A stretch of DNA of 64,000 bases from Geoglobus acetivorans (lineage in GTDB: Archaea; Halobacteriota; Archaeoglobi; Archaeoglobales; Archaeoglobaceae). The notes beneath the pieces are model-generated. The model ran no database searches. It saw only the letters and a program-made list of their open reading frames with translations, and was not told the origin of the DNA. Positions 51,148-60,908 of this stretch are shown one piece after another (the first letter of the stretch is position 1; the number at the start of each line of letters is the position of its first letter). The DNA lies in NCBI RefSeq assembly GCF_000789255.1, contig NZ_CP009552.1, positions 1,116,001 to 1,180,000 on the forward strand. The letters run 5' to 3'. The translations under genes and the position numbers were made by a program.

Positions 51148-51852
51148 TCAAACACCCACGTAAACCCTCTTAATTTCATCAGAATCCTTTATTTCATCGA
51201 CAGTGCCCTCAGTAACAACTCTACCCTCCCCAAGAACGTATGCGTAGTCCGCTATGTCCAGAGAGGCAAATACATTCTGCTCAACAAGAAGGATTGTAAG
51301 TCCCTCATCCCTCAGCTTTGAAATCGTCTCAAAAACTTCTGCAACAAGCTTGGGTGCCAGACCCTGGCTCGGCTCATCCAGCAGAATCATTTTCGGGGCG
51401 GTCATCAGCGCTCTCGCAATGGCAAGCATTTGCTGCTCTCCGCCGCTCATCGTCCCTGCCTTCTGTTTTTTTCTCTCCTTGAGTCTTGGAAAGAGTGTGA
51501 AAACCAGCTCAAGTGAGTCATCAAATCGCTCTTCAGCTCTTTTCGTGTATGCCCCCAGTTCCAGATTTTCCTCCACTGTCATTCCGGGAAAGAGATGCCT
51601 GCCCTCGAGGACCATCGTCAGTCCCTTCTCAACCTTTCTGTGCGGGGGCAGAAACGTTACATCCTCACCGTCGAATTCCACGTTTCCATTCCAGGGACTG
51701 TTGAGTCCAAAAATGGCTCTAAGTGTGGTTGTTTTACCGGCACCATTGGGTCCAAGAATTGCTGTTATCGTCCCCTTCCTCACTTTCAGATTTACGCCCC
51801 AGAGAACCTGCATCTCCCCGTAACCAGCCTCAAGTTCCCTTACCGTGAGCAT
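51148..51852 (-). CDS. livF: Branched-chain amino acid-type ABC transporter ATPase LivF
   Basis: 234 residues; Walker A GPNGAGKTT near 34, signature MSGGEQQMLAIARAL, Walker B MILLDEPSQG. Pairs with the LivG-like ATPase. Confidence 0.93.
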   Translation of the reverse strand: MLTVRELEAGYGEMQVLWGVNLKVRKGTITAILGPNGAGKTTTLRAIFGLNSPWNGNVEFDGEDVTFLPPHRKVEKGLTMVLEGRHLFPGMTVEENLELGAYTKRAEERFDDSLELVFTLFPRLKERKKQKAGTMSGGEQQMLAIARALMTAPKMILLDEPSQGLAPKLVAEVFETISKLRDEGLTILLVEQNVFASLDIADYAYVLGEGRVVTEGTVDEIKDSDEIKRVYVGV

Positions 51853-52581
51853 TCAAACCACCTTCTTTCCAAGATAGACTTCTATAACCTCTGGATGGCT
51901 CAACACCTCGTACGTCTCACCATCAATCAGCTTCTTGCCCTGGTGCATCACAACCACTCTCTCAGCAAACCTGGTTATGGCATGCATGAGATGCTCCACC
52001 ATCGAGACCACGGCCACCTTTTCCTCCTTCCGTATCCTGTCCAGAAGGTCCAGTATCCGGTTAATGTCCGAAGGATTCATTCCGGCCATGACCTCATCCA
52101 GAAGGAGCATCTTAGGTTTCATCGCAAGAGCCCTTGCAAGCTCCATTAACCTCTTCTCAAGGGGCGTGAGGAGTTTTGCCTCCTTATCTCTCAGATGGTC
52201 AATTCCCACAAGCTCCAGCATTTCATCAGCCGCTCTAAGGGCCGAATCAACATCCATTCCCGCCCCAAACATGGCACCAATCGCCACATTTTCTATCACC
52301 GTTGCCGAGCCAAATGGTCTCGGGATCTGAAATGTTCTTGCAAGCCCCAGGGGTGTTCTCCTGTGCGGCGGAAGTTTTGTGATATCCTCCCCATTGAAAA
52401 TTATCCTGCCCTCATCCGGGTAATACACTCCGCTTATGAGGTTATAGAGCGTGGTTTTACCGCTCCCGTTCGGTCCAACAATTCCGAGTGCTTCACCCTC
52501 TTCAACCTCAAGGCTTATTGAGTCGACAGCAACAAGACCTCCAAACCTCTTTGTAACGTTTTCAAGCTTTAAGAGTGCCAT
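51853..52581 (-). CDS. livG: Branched-chain amino acid-type ABC transporter ATPase LivG
   Basis: 242 residues; Walker A GPNGSGKTTL near 36, Walker B MLLLDEVMAGM. The ABC signature is atypical: LLTPLEKRLMELARALA replaces the usual [L]S-GQ motif. LivF has a normal one, so the pair may have one standard and one weakened catalytic site. Confidence 0.92.
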   Translation of the reverse strand: MALLKLENVTKRFGGLVAVDSISLEVEEGEALGIVGPNGSGKTTLYNLISGVYYPDEGRIIFNGEDITKLPPHRRTPLGLARTFQIPRPFGSATVIENVAIGAMFGAGMDVDSALRAADEMLELVGIDHLRDKEAKLLTPLEKRLMELARALAMKPKMLLLDEVMAGMNPSDINRILDLLDRIRKEEKVAVVSMVEHLMHAITRFAERVVVMHQGKKLIDGETYEVLSHPEVIEVYLGKKVV

Positions 52582-52585
52582 TTTA

Positions 52586-53572
52586 TCACCTCAAATACTC
52601 TGCAAGCCTGGAGTTTCTTGTTCTCTTAATCAGATATCCTGCAACTCCCTCCGGGAAGGCCACAATGGTTATGATAAGAAGAGGTGCAAGAATCAGCAGC
52701 TGCACTCCAGGAAATATCACCGATAGATAATACTTGAGTATGCCATAGATTAAACCACCAATCATCGGACCAATGAGGGTCCCGGCACCTCCAAGCATCA
52801 CGATAACAATCGCCTCAACTGTGTAGTGTATGTTAAAGACGTCTTCGGGGAACACATAGGTCAACTTCAGAGTCCAGGCTATCGCCCCAATCAGCCCTGC
52901 AAACGCCGCACTGGTTATGAACGCCATTATCTTGTATTTTGTTACGTTTATCCCCATCACCCTGGCAGCATCCTCATCCTCCCTCAGAGCGAGCAGAGCA
53001 TAACCCATTTTCCTGTTTAGGATCACAACTGTCGTGAGAGCTGCAAGAAAAGCTACCAGGAATAACAGCAGGTCTGAAACGAAGGTGGAAAGATAGTTTG
53101 CAATTTCTCGTCCAAACGCCTTCCTCATGAAACCTGAAAGCACGATGCCTTCTGAGCCGCCCCAGAGTTTTGTTCCAACAAGCAAAAACCTGAAACCTTC
53201 ATTCACGCCTATTGTGGCAATGGCAAAATATGCTCCCCTCAACCTCAGAGCCACCGCTCCAACAGCCATGGAGAGCAGTACAGACATGATAACTGCAAGC
53301 ACAATGCCTATGGGAATTGCAATGAGTCCGAGATGTGCGAAGCTCTGGAGGGCGATTGCCATCCCGTACGCTCCAAGCCCGAGAAATGCCACGTATCCAA
53401 AGTCAACATACCCTGTAAGCCCGAGGAATATGTTAAATGCCTGGCCGAGAGCCACGTAAAACATGAAGTAAACCACAGGCTGCCACATTCCCGGAACAGT
53501 CAATCCGATGACGAGCAGTATGACATAGACGATTACCATTGGAGTGAGGGCCTTGAGTTTGCCAATCTGCAT
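52586..53572 (-). CDS. livM: ABC transporter permease LivM
   Basis: 328 residues, about 9 membrane helices. GLTGYVDFGYVAFLGLGAYGMA and the EAA-like loop ALREDEDAARVMGINVTKYK are typical of LivM. Confidence 0.92.
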   Translation of the reverse strand: MQIGKLKALTPMVIVYVILLVIGLTVPGMWQPVVYFMFYVALGQAFNIFLGLTGYVDFGYVAFLGLGAYGMAIALQSFAHLGLIAIPIGIVLAVIMSVLLSMAVGAVALRLRGAYFAIATIGVNEGFRFLLVGTKLWGGSEGIVLSGFMRKAFGREIANYLSTFVSDLLLFLVAFLAALTTVVILNRKMGYALLALREDEDAARVMGINVTKYKIMAFITSAAFAGLIGAIAWTLKLTYVFPEDVFNIHYTVEAIVIVMLGGAGTLIGPMIGGLIYGILKYYLSVIFPGVQLLILAPLLIITIVAFPEGVAGYLIKRTRNSRLAEYLR

Positions 53573-54463
53573 TCACTCTTCACCTCCAAAGAGACCGGTT
53601 GGTTTGACAAGCAGAATCACAAGCAGGAACACGAATGCCACGAATCTCGTCAGGGCAAACGGCTCAACTCCTGGAATCATGCCAAGCAGCGTGTAAGAGC
53701 CATTTTCGAAAAGCCCGAAAAGGAATCCCGCAATAAACGCACCCCATGGCGACCCCAGACCGCCGAGAACAGCAATAACGAAAGCCCTGAGTGTGTAATC
53801 CGCACCCATGTACACGTTGATTCCAACAGGAACAAAGAGCGTTACCAGAACTCCACTCATGACAGTAACTCCAATCCCGAGAGCGAAGCTGAGAGTGAAA
53901 ATCCTGTTTACATCGATTCCACAAACCGCTGCACCATCCCTGTCCTCAACAACAGCTTTTATTGCTTTTCCAAGCTTTGTTTTTGTGAACCACAGGTAGA
54001 GCAACCCCGCAATTATTGTCGAGGCCACAAATGCAAGAATCTTGGTGTACGGGACGGTTATCGACCCGAGATACAGTGTTCCAATGTCCCAGCTGAAACC
54101 AACGTAGTCAGATCCCCAGATGAATTTTGCAGACTCCTCGATAAACACACCTATGGCAAAGGTGGCAAGCAGGGTGGAGAGTTCTGGGGCATCAACCAGC
54201 TTTTTCATCACGGCCCGAAATATGACAAAACCAAGGGCAATACCAAAAATAAGAGCAACAGGTATGGATAAAATCGGAGCGATCGAATAAAGCGTAAAAA
54301 GCCAGAAAGCTGTAAATGCCCCAACCATAACAAAAGAACCGTGACCAACATTAACAATTCTCAAAACTCCAAATATCATGCTCAGACCCATTGTTGCAAC
54401 ACCATAAACGCTGCCAAGCAACGCCCCATAGAACAGATTCGAAATTAAGTGGTCACCTACCAT
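53573..54463 (-). CDS. livH: ABC transporter permease LivH
   Basis: 296 residues, about 8 helices. GVATMGLSMIFGVLRIVNVGHGSFVMVGAF and AVVEDRDGAAVCGIDVNRI are the LivH signatures. One base separates it from livM. Confidence 0.92.
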   Translation of the reverse strand: MVGDHLISNLFYGALLGSVYGVATMGLSMIFGVLRIVNVGHGSFVMVGAFTAFWLFTLYSIAPILSIPVALIFGIALGFVIFRAVMKKLVDAPELSTLLATFAIGVFIEESAKFIWGSDYVGFSWDIGTLYLGSITVPYTKILAFVASTIIAGLLYLWFTKTKLGKAIKAVVEDRDGAAVCGIDVNRIFTLSFALGIGVTVMSGVLVTLFVPVGINVYMGADYTLRAFVIAVLGGLGSPWGAFIAGFLFGLFENGSYTLLGMIPGVEPFALTRFVAFVFLLVILLVKPTGLFGGEE

Positions 54464-54491
54464 TCCATCACCTCAAAAAAATAGATATGGA

Positions 54492-55793
54492 TTATTTGGT
54501 AGCAAGCTTGCCCTGCTCCTTTTCTTCCCACGTGGGCATTGGATAGTACGGATCTGCATTCGCAGCTTCTGGAGGCCATATAATCTTCTTTGTGCCTCCC
54601 TGCCACTGAATTATGACCATCTCATGTCCTATCTGCTTTCCAGTCTCTGGATCAATCTTCCACACTCCGTAAACGCTCATGAACTCAATGCTGTTCATGG
54701 CCTCTCTGACATCATCCGGATTTGTGCTCTGTGCCTTTTCGATTGCGTAGGCGTAAGAGAGTACTGCAGCTGCAGCCTCTGCAGCGTGGTAGCTTGGAGG
54801 TTCATCGGTTCCCGAAACTTCCTTGAACATCTTCAGGAACTCATCCTGTGTTGGACCATAGTAATCGATGCCAAGCTTCTTAGCTGCTTCAGGCCCATAG
54901 CTGACTCCAATCTCCCACTGAGCCGGGCCGCAAACGCCCTCCGCCTTGGTACCGAGAGCATCATAGAATGCCGGGAGAGCAGGTGCGACAAGTATCGAAA
55001 CCGCCTTTACATTGATCTTCATATCTGCAAGCTGGCTGACAAGGAGCTGACCATCTGCAAAATGGCCTCCACCGATTATCACATCGGGCTTAGCTGCAGC
55101 AAGTTCATTGAGCAGCGGAGACAGGTCCTGAACACCTTTTGGATAGGTCTTGTCAAATACGATCTCAAAGCCAAGCTGTTTTGCATACTCGCCAGCAGCC
55201 TTGAAAACAGCCCTTGAGAATTCATTGTCCTCATATATCATCGCGACTCTCTTTGCCTCCGGATCAACCGATTTAACCATGTCGAGGAAGCCGGTCTGGT
55301 ACTTGCTCGCAGGGCTGAGAGTCTGGACGACATAATGGTAGCCCTGCTCGAATATGTAATCGCTCGCGCCTCCATGGCTATTCATCAACACACCTCTCTG
55401 ATCAGCAATTGGTGCCGCTGCCAGAGTCAGGCCAGAGCTGTACGGGGCGAGGATGAATTTGACACCATCCTGGTCTGCAAGCTTTTGAATCAGACTCTGA
55501 ACAACCTCTTTGTTGGACTGGTCATCATAATATTTCAGTTCGACCTTGTAGACCTTGTCACCAACCTTAAGCCCACCATGTACCTCGTTTATCCACTTTA
55601 TAGCTACCTGCATACCCCACAGAGACATCTGGCCTTCCTTGGAGTATTTTCCTGAAAGACTCAGTGGTGCCCCAAAATAGAGGACCTCTGCCTTGGGTGT
55701 TTCCTCAGATTTCTGTTCTTGCTGGGCACATCCTGCAAAAAGCAGGGCCAGCGCCAGCAAACCAAACACAAACAGCGCTGCAGTTTTTTTCAT
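54492..55793 (-). CDS. livK: ABC transporter substrate-binding lipoprotein LivK
   Basis: 433 residues from ATG 55793. Lipobox LLFAGCAQQ, then a type I periplasmic-binding fold with FGAPLSLSGKYSKEGQ and YYDDQSNKEVVQSLIQKL. First gene of the importer. The ligand cannot be read from the sequence; Liv-type importers also carry aromatic and dicarboxylic acids. Confidence 0.92.
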   Translation of the reverse strand: MKKTAALFVFGLLALALLFAGCAQQEQKSEETPKAEVLYFGAPLSLSGKYSKEGQMSLWGMQVAIKWINEVHGGLKVGDKVYKVELKYYDDQSNKEVVQSLIQKLADQDGVKFILAPYSSGLTLAAAPIADQRGVLMNSHGGASDYIFEQGYHYVVQTLSPASKYQTGFLDMVKSVDPEAKRVAMIYEDNEFSRAVFKAAGEYAKQLGFEIVFDKTYPKGVQDLSPLLNELAAAKPDVIIGGGHFADGQLLVSQLADMKINVKAVSILVAPALPAFYDALGTKAEGVCGPAQWEIGVSYGPEAAKKLGIDYYGPTQDEFLKMFKEVSGTDEPPSYHAAEAAAAVLSYAYAIEKAQSTNPDDVREAMNSIEFMSVYGVWKIDPETGKQIGHEMVIIQWQGGTKKIIWPPEAANADPYYPMPTWEEKEQGKLATK

Positions 55794-55838
55794 GCATAAC
55801 ACCTCAGTAGATTTTAAATAATTAATCTTTAAAAATTT

Positions 55839-57044
55839 TTACTTTTCAAGCCTCAGCTCCCTTCTGAAGGCCTGGATTCCGGTTATGGCTCTTCCCAGGA
55901 TGAGGGTGTGGATGTCGTCTGTGCCTTCGTAGGTGTAGACTGACTCGATGTTTGCCATGTGTCTTATCGGGGAGTAGTCCAGGCTTATGCCGTTGGCTCC
56001 GAGCATTTCTCTTGCGAGTCTTGCTATGTCCCTTGCGATTTTGACGTTGTTCTTTTTGGCTAAGGAGATCTGTTCTGTTGTTGCCCTGCCTTCATCCATT
56101 AGTCTGCCCAGCCTCCATGCGACGAGCTGGGCCTTGGTGATTTCAATAAGCATGTAGGCGAGCTTTTCCTGGACGAGCTGGAATGATGCAAGAGGTGCTC
56201 CAAACTGCTTTCTCTCCTTCACGTAGTTGAGGACGGTCTCAAAGCAGTCCAGGGCTATGCCAACTGCACCCCAGGAGATGCCGAATCTTGCCTGGTTGAG
56301 GCAGCTCAGGGGGGCGCCGAGGCCCAGCGCTTCAGGCAGTCTCTGTTCATCTGAGACCCTGCAGTTAACAAGCGAGAACTCCCCTACGCCACCTGCTCTC
56401 ATCGAGCCCTTCTTTGTCAGCGCGCTCTGGTGGAATCCCTTGGTTCCCTTTTCCACTATGAATCCCTTCACCCTGCCGTCATCAACGTCTCTCGCCCAGA
56501 AGATTGCTATGTCTGCTATGTCGGCTTCAGTAATCCAGGTTTTTGTTCCGTTGAGTATCCACTCGTCTCCGTCTTTTTTGCATCTCGCCTCCATGCTTGC
56601 GGGGTCGCTGCCGTGGTTTGGTTCGGTGAGGCCGAAGCAGCCTATTATCTCTCCGCTCGCAAGTTTGGGAAGGTACTTTTTCTTCTGCTCCTCACTCCCG
56701 TATCTCCATATTGGATACATGACGAGGCCGGATGTTACAGCAACAAAACTCCTCAGGGCGCTGTCTATCCTTTCGACCTCCTGGCAGACCAATCCGAATG
56801 TGGTGTAGTTCATCCCCGGACAGCCGTATTCCTCGGGGATGAATGCCCCGAGCATGCCGAGTTCTCCAAACTTCTTTCCGAGTTCCCTGAAGTTGAGGGG
56901 CTTTTCCTCATGCCAGGCATCTATTACAAGAGGCCTGACTTCCTTTTCCAGGAACTCCCTGACTGAGCTTCTGACGAGCTTTTCCTCATCTGTTAGAAGT
57001 TCATCGATGTTGTAGAAGTCTGCTGGTCTGGACACGTTTATCAC
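55839..57044 (-). CDS. gcdH: Glutaryl-CoA dehydrogenase-type acyl-CoA dehydrogenase
   Basis: 401 residues. FAD/substrate motifs GCFGLTEPNHGSDP and ILNGTKTWITEADIADI. Catalytic base Glu373 in TYEGTDDIH. By alignment with human GCDH, residues corresponding to Glu87 and Arg94 (Glu91, Arg98 in VERIDSALRS) and Tyr369 (Tyr372) are kept; the non-decarboxylating bacterial form changes the first and last of these. The product should therefore be crotonyl-CoA plus CO2. Start of the catabolic operon, promoter region shared divergently with porG. Confidence 0.9.
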   Translation of the reverse strand: MINVSRPADFYNIDELLTDEEKLVRSSVREFLEKEVRPLVIDAWHEEKPLNFRELGKKFGELGMLGAFIPEEYGCPGMNYTTFGLVCQEVERIDSALRSFVAVTSGLVMYPIWRYGSEEQKKKYLPKLASGEIIGCFGLTEPNHGSDPASMEARCKKDGDEWILNGTKTWITEADIADIAIFWARDVDDGRVKGFIVEKGTKGFHQSALTKKGSMRAGGVGEFSLVNCRVSDEQRLPEALGLGAPLSCLNQARFGISWGAVGIALDCFETVLNYVKERKQFGAPLASFQLVQEKLAYMLIEITKAQLVAWRLGRLMDEGRATTEQISLAKKNNVKIARDIARLAREMLGANGISLDYSPIRHMANIESVYTYEGTDDIHTLILGRAITGIQAFRRELRLEK

Positions 57045-57207
57045 CTTTTAAAATTTTAATTATTTTTCTTTATTAATTTTTCGGAATTTGTTTTCCTAAA
57101 ATAAAAATGATTAGAAACATGAGAAAACAGAGCAGACAATATTCCGGATACCACAAACTTATTATATCCTTAAAATTGCCATTCTATGACACAGATTTCA
57201 GGAGGGG

Positions 57208-57777
57208 ATGGATATTCTAAAAGAAGTTAGGTTTCACGGTAGAGGTGGTCAGGGAGCAGTTACAGCAGCAGACATCCTGGCAGTTGCAGGATTTAAGGAT
57301 GGTTATTACACACTGTCATTTCCCATGTTTGGCGCCGAAAAGAGAGGTACTCCGGTTGTCTCTTTCCTGAGAATCTCTGACGAGCCGATTGTAATCAGAG
57401 ACGAAGTTAAAAACCCCGATTTCGTTGTTGTGATGGATCCGTCTCTCGTGGATGTTGTAGATGTCCTTGCAGGAATTAAAGACGGCGGTATTGCAATAAT
57501 AAATTACCCGAAGGGCAGTGAGGACCTCAAGCAAAAACTCGATACGGATGTTGAAATCCATGCGATCAATGCCACAAAAATGGCAATGGAAATCCTGGGG
57601 CGGCCGATCACAAATACCGCAATGGTTGGAGCTTTTGTTGGAGCAACAGGGATTGTAAAAATCGAAAGTGTGGAAGAGACGATTATGGAATGGTTTGGAA
57701 ACAAGGATATTGCCGAAAAGAATGTTAGGCTTGTTAGGGAGGCTTATGATCACATGAAGGAGGTATGCGGATGGTAA
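57208..57777 (+). CDS. porG: Pyruvate-type 2-oxoacid:ferredoxin oxidoreductase gamma subunit
   Basis: 189 residues; VRFHGRGGQGAVTAADILA start and FGAEKRGTPVVSFLRIS are diagnostic of the gamma subunit. First of gamma-delta-alpha-beta genes, the order found for archaeal pyruvate oxidoreductases. GGAGGGG precedes the start. Confidence 0.93.
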   Translation: MDILKEVRFHGRGGQGAVTAADILAVAGFKDGYYTLSFPMFGAEKRGTPVVSFLRISDEPIVIRDEVKNPDFVVVMDPSLVDVVDVLAGIKDGGIAIINYPKGSEDLKQKLDTDVEIHAINATKMAMEILGRPITNTAMVGAFVGATGIVKIESVEETIMEWFGNKDIAEKNVRLVREAYDHMKEVCGW

Positions 57778-58064
57778 AAATCAAGCTTTATATCGGTGCG
57801 AGCAATCCCCCATTGAGCACCTCAATGAAGACGGGGGACTGGGGGACAGAGTGGGCAATTGTTGATGAAGAAAAATGCATTGGATGCGGGCAGTGCGTTA
57901 CATTCTGCCCCGAACCTGCCGTTGAGCTTGTGGAAAAAGACGAGAAGAAGGTAGCTGTTGTGGACCACGACTACTGCAAGGGTTGCTGGGTATGCTATAC
58001 CGTCTGTCCCGTCAATGCAATAGAAATGGAAACAAAGGATATTTACAAGATAGAGGTGTGCTGA
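57771..58064 (+). CDS. porD: 2-oxoacid:ferredoxin oxidoreductase delta subunit (ferredoxin-like)
   Basis: About 97 residues. Two [4Fe-4S] motifs CIGCGQCVTFCPEP and CKGCWVCYTVCPVN. ATG 57771 is preferred because GGAGGT (57759-57764) is at the right distance, whereas ATG 57765 touches it. Overlaps porG by 7 bases. Confidence 0.93.
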   Translation: MVKIKLYIGASNPPLSTSMKTGDWGTEWAIVDEEKCIGCGQCVTFCPEPAVELVEKDEKKVAVVDHDYCKGCWVCYTVCPVNAIEMETKDIYKIEVC

Positions 58065-58065
58065 A

Positions 58066-59241
58066 ATGAGGAAAGTTGTGAGAGGCTTTTACGCCATAGC
58101 ATATGCAGTAAAGCTCTCAAAGCCAAACGTGATTGCCGCTTACCCAATAACTCCCCAGACTGAGATTGTTGAGAATCTCGCGCAGATGTACGCTAACGGA
58201 GACCTTGGTGATACGGAATACATAACAGCAGAATCCGAGTTCGGAGCCGCTTCAATGGTTCTCGGTGCTTCAGCAGCAGGAGCAAGAGTGTTTACGGCCA
58301 CAAGCTCACAGGGACTGCTTCTAATGACCGAGGTTCTCTACAACGCAGCAGGAATGAGGCTGCCAGTCGTGCTTGTCGTGGCAAACAGGTCAATCTCAGC
58401 CCCACTGAGCATCTGGAACGATATTCAGGACAGCATATCCATTAGAGATGCAGGTATAATTCAGCTCTATGCCGAAAACAATCAGGAAGCCCACGACATG
58501 GTGCCTCTCGCCTTCAAGGTTGCAGAAAACAGAGATGTCCTTCTCCCATTCATGGTATGTGTTGACGGGTTCAAGCTGACACACGCATACGAGCCCATTG
58601 ATCTGCTCGATCAGGATGCAGTTGACAGGTTCCTTCCACCATACAAACCTCCGGTCAAGCTTGATGTAAACAATCCGGTCGCAATGGGATGCTATGCACC
58701 GCCACCATACTACATGGAATTCAGGGTGGCGATGGAATATGCAATGGACAGAGCAAAGGAAATCATGCTCGAGGAATTCGAAAAGTGGTACGAAATCACG
58801 GGCAGAAACTGGGGTGGACATGTCGTTGCTGAATCCTGTGAGGATGCTGAAATCGTCGTTGTCGCAATGGGCTCCATCGTAAGCCTTGTCAGAGAGGCTG
58901 TAAAACATCTCAGACAGAAGGGACTGAAGGTAGGTTTGCTCAAAATAAGAACATATCGTCCATTCCCTGCTGAGGACGTCAGAGAAAGCCTCAAGAATGC
59001 CCAGAAGGTTATTGTTCTCGACAGAGCCTTGTCTGTAGGTGCCGAACCACCGGTCACAGCAGACGTCAAATCCGCCCTCTTCGGGCTGGACCTGAAAGTG
59101 TATCCGGTGGTGGTGGGCCTTGGAGGCAGAGACATACCGAGAGAGCTCATCGAGGATATTGTAAAAAACGTTGCAGAGGAAAAAATCACCCCCGAAAAGA
59201 GGTATGAAGGTCTAAACGAGTTCGAAGAGGTGATACCATGA
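58066..59241 (+). CDS. porA: 2-oxoacid:ferredoxin oxidoreductase alpha subunit
   Basis: 391 residues; AAYPITPQTEIVENLA, ESEFGAASMVLGASAAGARVFTATSSQGL, and SAPLSIWNDIQDSISIRDAGIIQL, the last closest to PorA. Pyruvate is the likely substrate, but 2-oxoisovalerate type cannot be excluded. Confidence 0.92.
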   Translation: MRKVVRGFYAIAYAVKLSKPNVIAAYPITPQTEIVENLAQMYANGDLGDTEYITAESEFGAASMVLGASAAGARVFTATSSQGLLLMTEVLYNAAGMRLPVVLVVANRSISAPLSIWNDIQDSISIRDAGIIQLYAENNQEAHDMVPLAFKVAENRDVLLPFMVCVDGFKLTHAYEPIDLLDQDAVDRFLPPYKPPVKLDVNNPVAMGCYAPPPYYMEFRVAMEYAMDRAKEIMLEEFEKWYEITGRNWGGHVVAESCEDAEIVVVAMGSIVSLVREAVKHLRQKGLKVGLLKIRTYRPFPAEDVRESLKNAQKVIVLDRALSVGAEPPVTADVKSALFGLDLKVYPVVVGLGGRDIPRELIEDIVKNVAEEKITPEKRYEGLNEFEEVIP

Positions 59242-60113
59242 ACCTTTTTGGTCCCGGACATGGAGCCTGCCCCGGATGCGGCTTTCCGATAGCGGTGAGG
59301 GGCGCTCTGGAAGCTCTCGATGGCAAGGCCATCGTTGTCAACTCAACAGGCTGCCTCGAAATTGTGAGCTCAATGTACAACAGGAACACATGGGGAGTGC
59401 CTTACGTTCATTCACTCTTCGAGAATGCTGGAGCAGTTGCAGCAGGTGTTGAAGCGGCACTTAGAGCATTAAAAAGAGAAGATGAGGCCCATGTTGTGGT
59501 TTTCGCAGGAGATGGTGCAACCTTCGACATAGGTTTCGGCACCCTGTCTGGAATGATGGACAGAAATCACAACGTAATCTACATCTGCTATGACAACGAA
59601 GCTTACCAGAACACCGGAAATCAGCAGAGCATGGCAACCCCGACGGGAGCGGCAACAACCACCACACCGGTCGGAAACATACTCCCGGGAAAGGTCGGAA
59701 GGAAGAAAGACATGATCGGTATTGCAGTTGCCCATGGCATCCCATACGTGGCATCGGCAAGCATAGCGTATCCAAAGGACTTTCAGAGAAAGGTCAGACG
59801 GGCAGCGGAATTTAAGGGAGCCAAATACATCCAGGTCCACTCCCCATGTGTAACGGGATGGGGAATAGACGGCAAGCTCACGGTGGAGGTGGCAAAGCTC
59901 GCGGTGGAGACCGGACTGTACCCGCTTGTGGAATACGAGAACGGGCAGCTTGTCAGAGTGAGAAAAATCAAGGAAAGAAAACCTGTAACCGAATACCTCA
60001 AGCTGCAGAGAAGGTTCAGACACCTGTTCAGCCATCCGAAAGGGCAGGAAATTATAGAAGAGCTTCAGAGAGTTGCTGATGAAAACGCAAAGAAATACGG
60101 GCTTGACGCCTGA
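59238..60113 (+). CDS. porB: 2-oxoacid:ferredoxin oxidoreductase beta subunit
   Basis: 291 residues; CPGCGFPI cluster ligands at the N-terminus, thiamine diphosphate site GDGATFDIGFGTLSGMM...YICYDNEAYQNTGNQ, and TPTGAATTTTPVG as in PorB. Overlaps porA (ATGA). Confidence 0.94.
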   Translation: MNLFGPGHGACPGCGFPIAVRGALEALDGKAIVVNSTGCLEIVSSMYNRNTWGVPYVHSLFENAGAVAAGVEAALRALKREDEAHVVVFAGDGATFDIGFGTLSGMMDRNHNVIYICYDNEAYQNTGNQQSMATPTGAATTTTPVGNILPGKVGRKKDMIGIAVAHGIPYVASASIAYPKDFQRKVRRAAEFKGAKYIQVHSPCVTGWGIDGKLTVEVAKLAVETGLYPLVEYENGQLVRVRKIKERKPVTEYLKLQRRFRHLFSHPKGQEIIEELQRVADENAKKYGLDA

Positions 60114-60140
60114 ATTCTTCCATTTTTTGAACAGGTTTTT

Positions 60141-60908
60141 ATGACCCCGAAAGAAGCTCTTGAGATTTCAAGGAGCGTTGCTGAAGAAATAGAAAGGGAG
60201 GTAAAAAAGCTTTCAGGCACTTCTGAAGCCGGAGTAACGGTTGGTATCGGAAAGGACGGGACGCCCAGCAAGAAAATAGATGTCATGGCGGAGGAAATAG
60301 CCATTGAACACCTCCTGCAGCACGATGTGAGGGTGGTCAGTGAAGAAGCGGGTGTGGTTGGTGAAGGAGACATATACGTTGCACTCGACCCAATTGACGG
60401 GACATTCAATGCGGTGAATGGTATTCCATTTTATTCTGTCACGCTGTGCTTTTCATCCTCCAGAGAACTTGGAGACACATTTTTCAGCTATGTGAAAAAC
60501 TTTGCAACCGGTGATGAATACCACTCAGACGGAATCTCTTACAAGAACGGAAAGAAGATAAAAGCCAGCGAAACGGAGAGGCTGGACTGCAACGCAATAG
60601 TGTATTATCCTGAAAGAAGATATCCGTTCAGAAGGATGAGGATATTCGGCAGTGCCTCTCTGGAAATATGCATGGTTGCCGAAGGATCCTTCGACTGCTT
60701 CATTGATCTGAGAAAATCAGAAAACGGGAAGGGGTATCTCAGGGTGTACGATATAGCCGCATCACTTTTCATCGCCAAAAATGCAGGCGCAGAAATCACG
60801 GATCTGGATGGCATCAACATCTGGAAAAAAGAGATTTCCATGGAAGAGAGGTTCAGGGTTGTGGTTTCCGGAAAAACCCTTCACAAAAAACTGCTCGAGC
60901 TGGTATGA
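60141..60908 (+). CDS. suhB: Inositol monophosphatase/fructose-1,6-bisphosphatase family enzyme
   Basis: 255 residues. Metal ligands in VVSEEAGV and LDPIDGTFN (about 90), C-terminal YDIAASLFIAKNAGAEITD. Archaeal members hydrolyse both inositol 1-phosphate and fructose 1,6-bisphosphate. First of suhB-nadK-aroE with ATGA overlaps. Confidence 0.9.
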   Translation: MTPKEALEISRSVAEEIEREVKKLSGTSEAGVTVGIGKDGTPSKKIDVMAEEIAIEHLLQHDVRVVSEEAGVVGEGDIYVALDPIDGTFNAVNGIPFYSVTLCFSSSRELGDTFFSYVKNFATGDEYHSDGISYKNGKKIKASETERLDCNAIVYYPERRYPFRRMRIFGSASLEICMVAEGSFDCFIDLRKSENGKGYLRVYDIAASLFIAKNAGAEITDLDGINIWKKEISMEERFRVVVSGKTLHKKLLELV

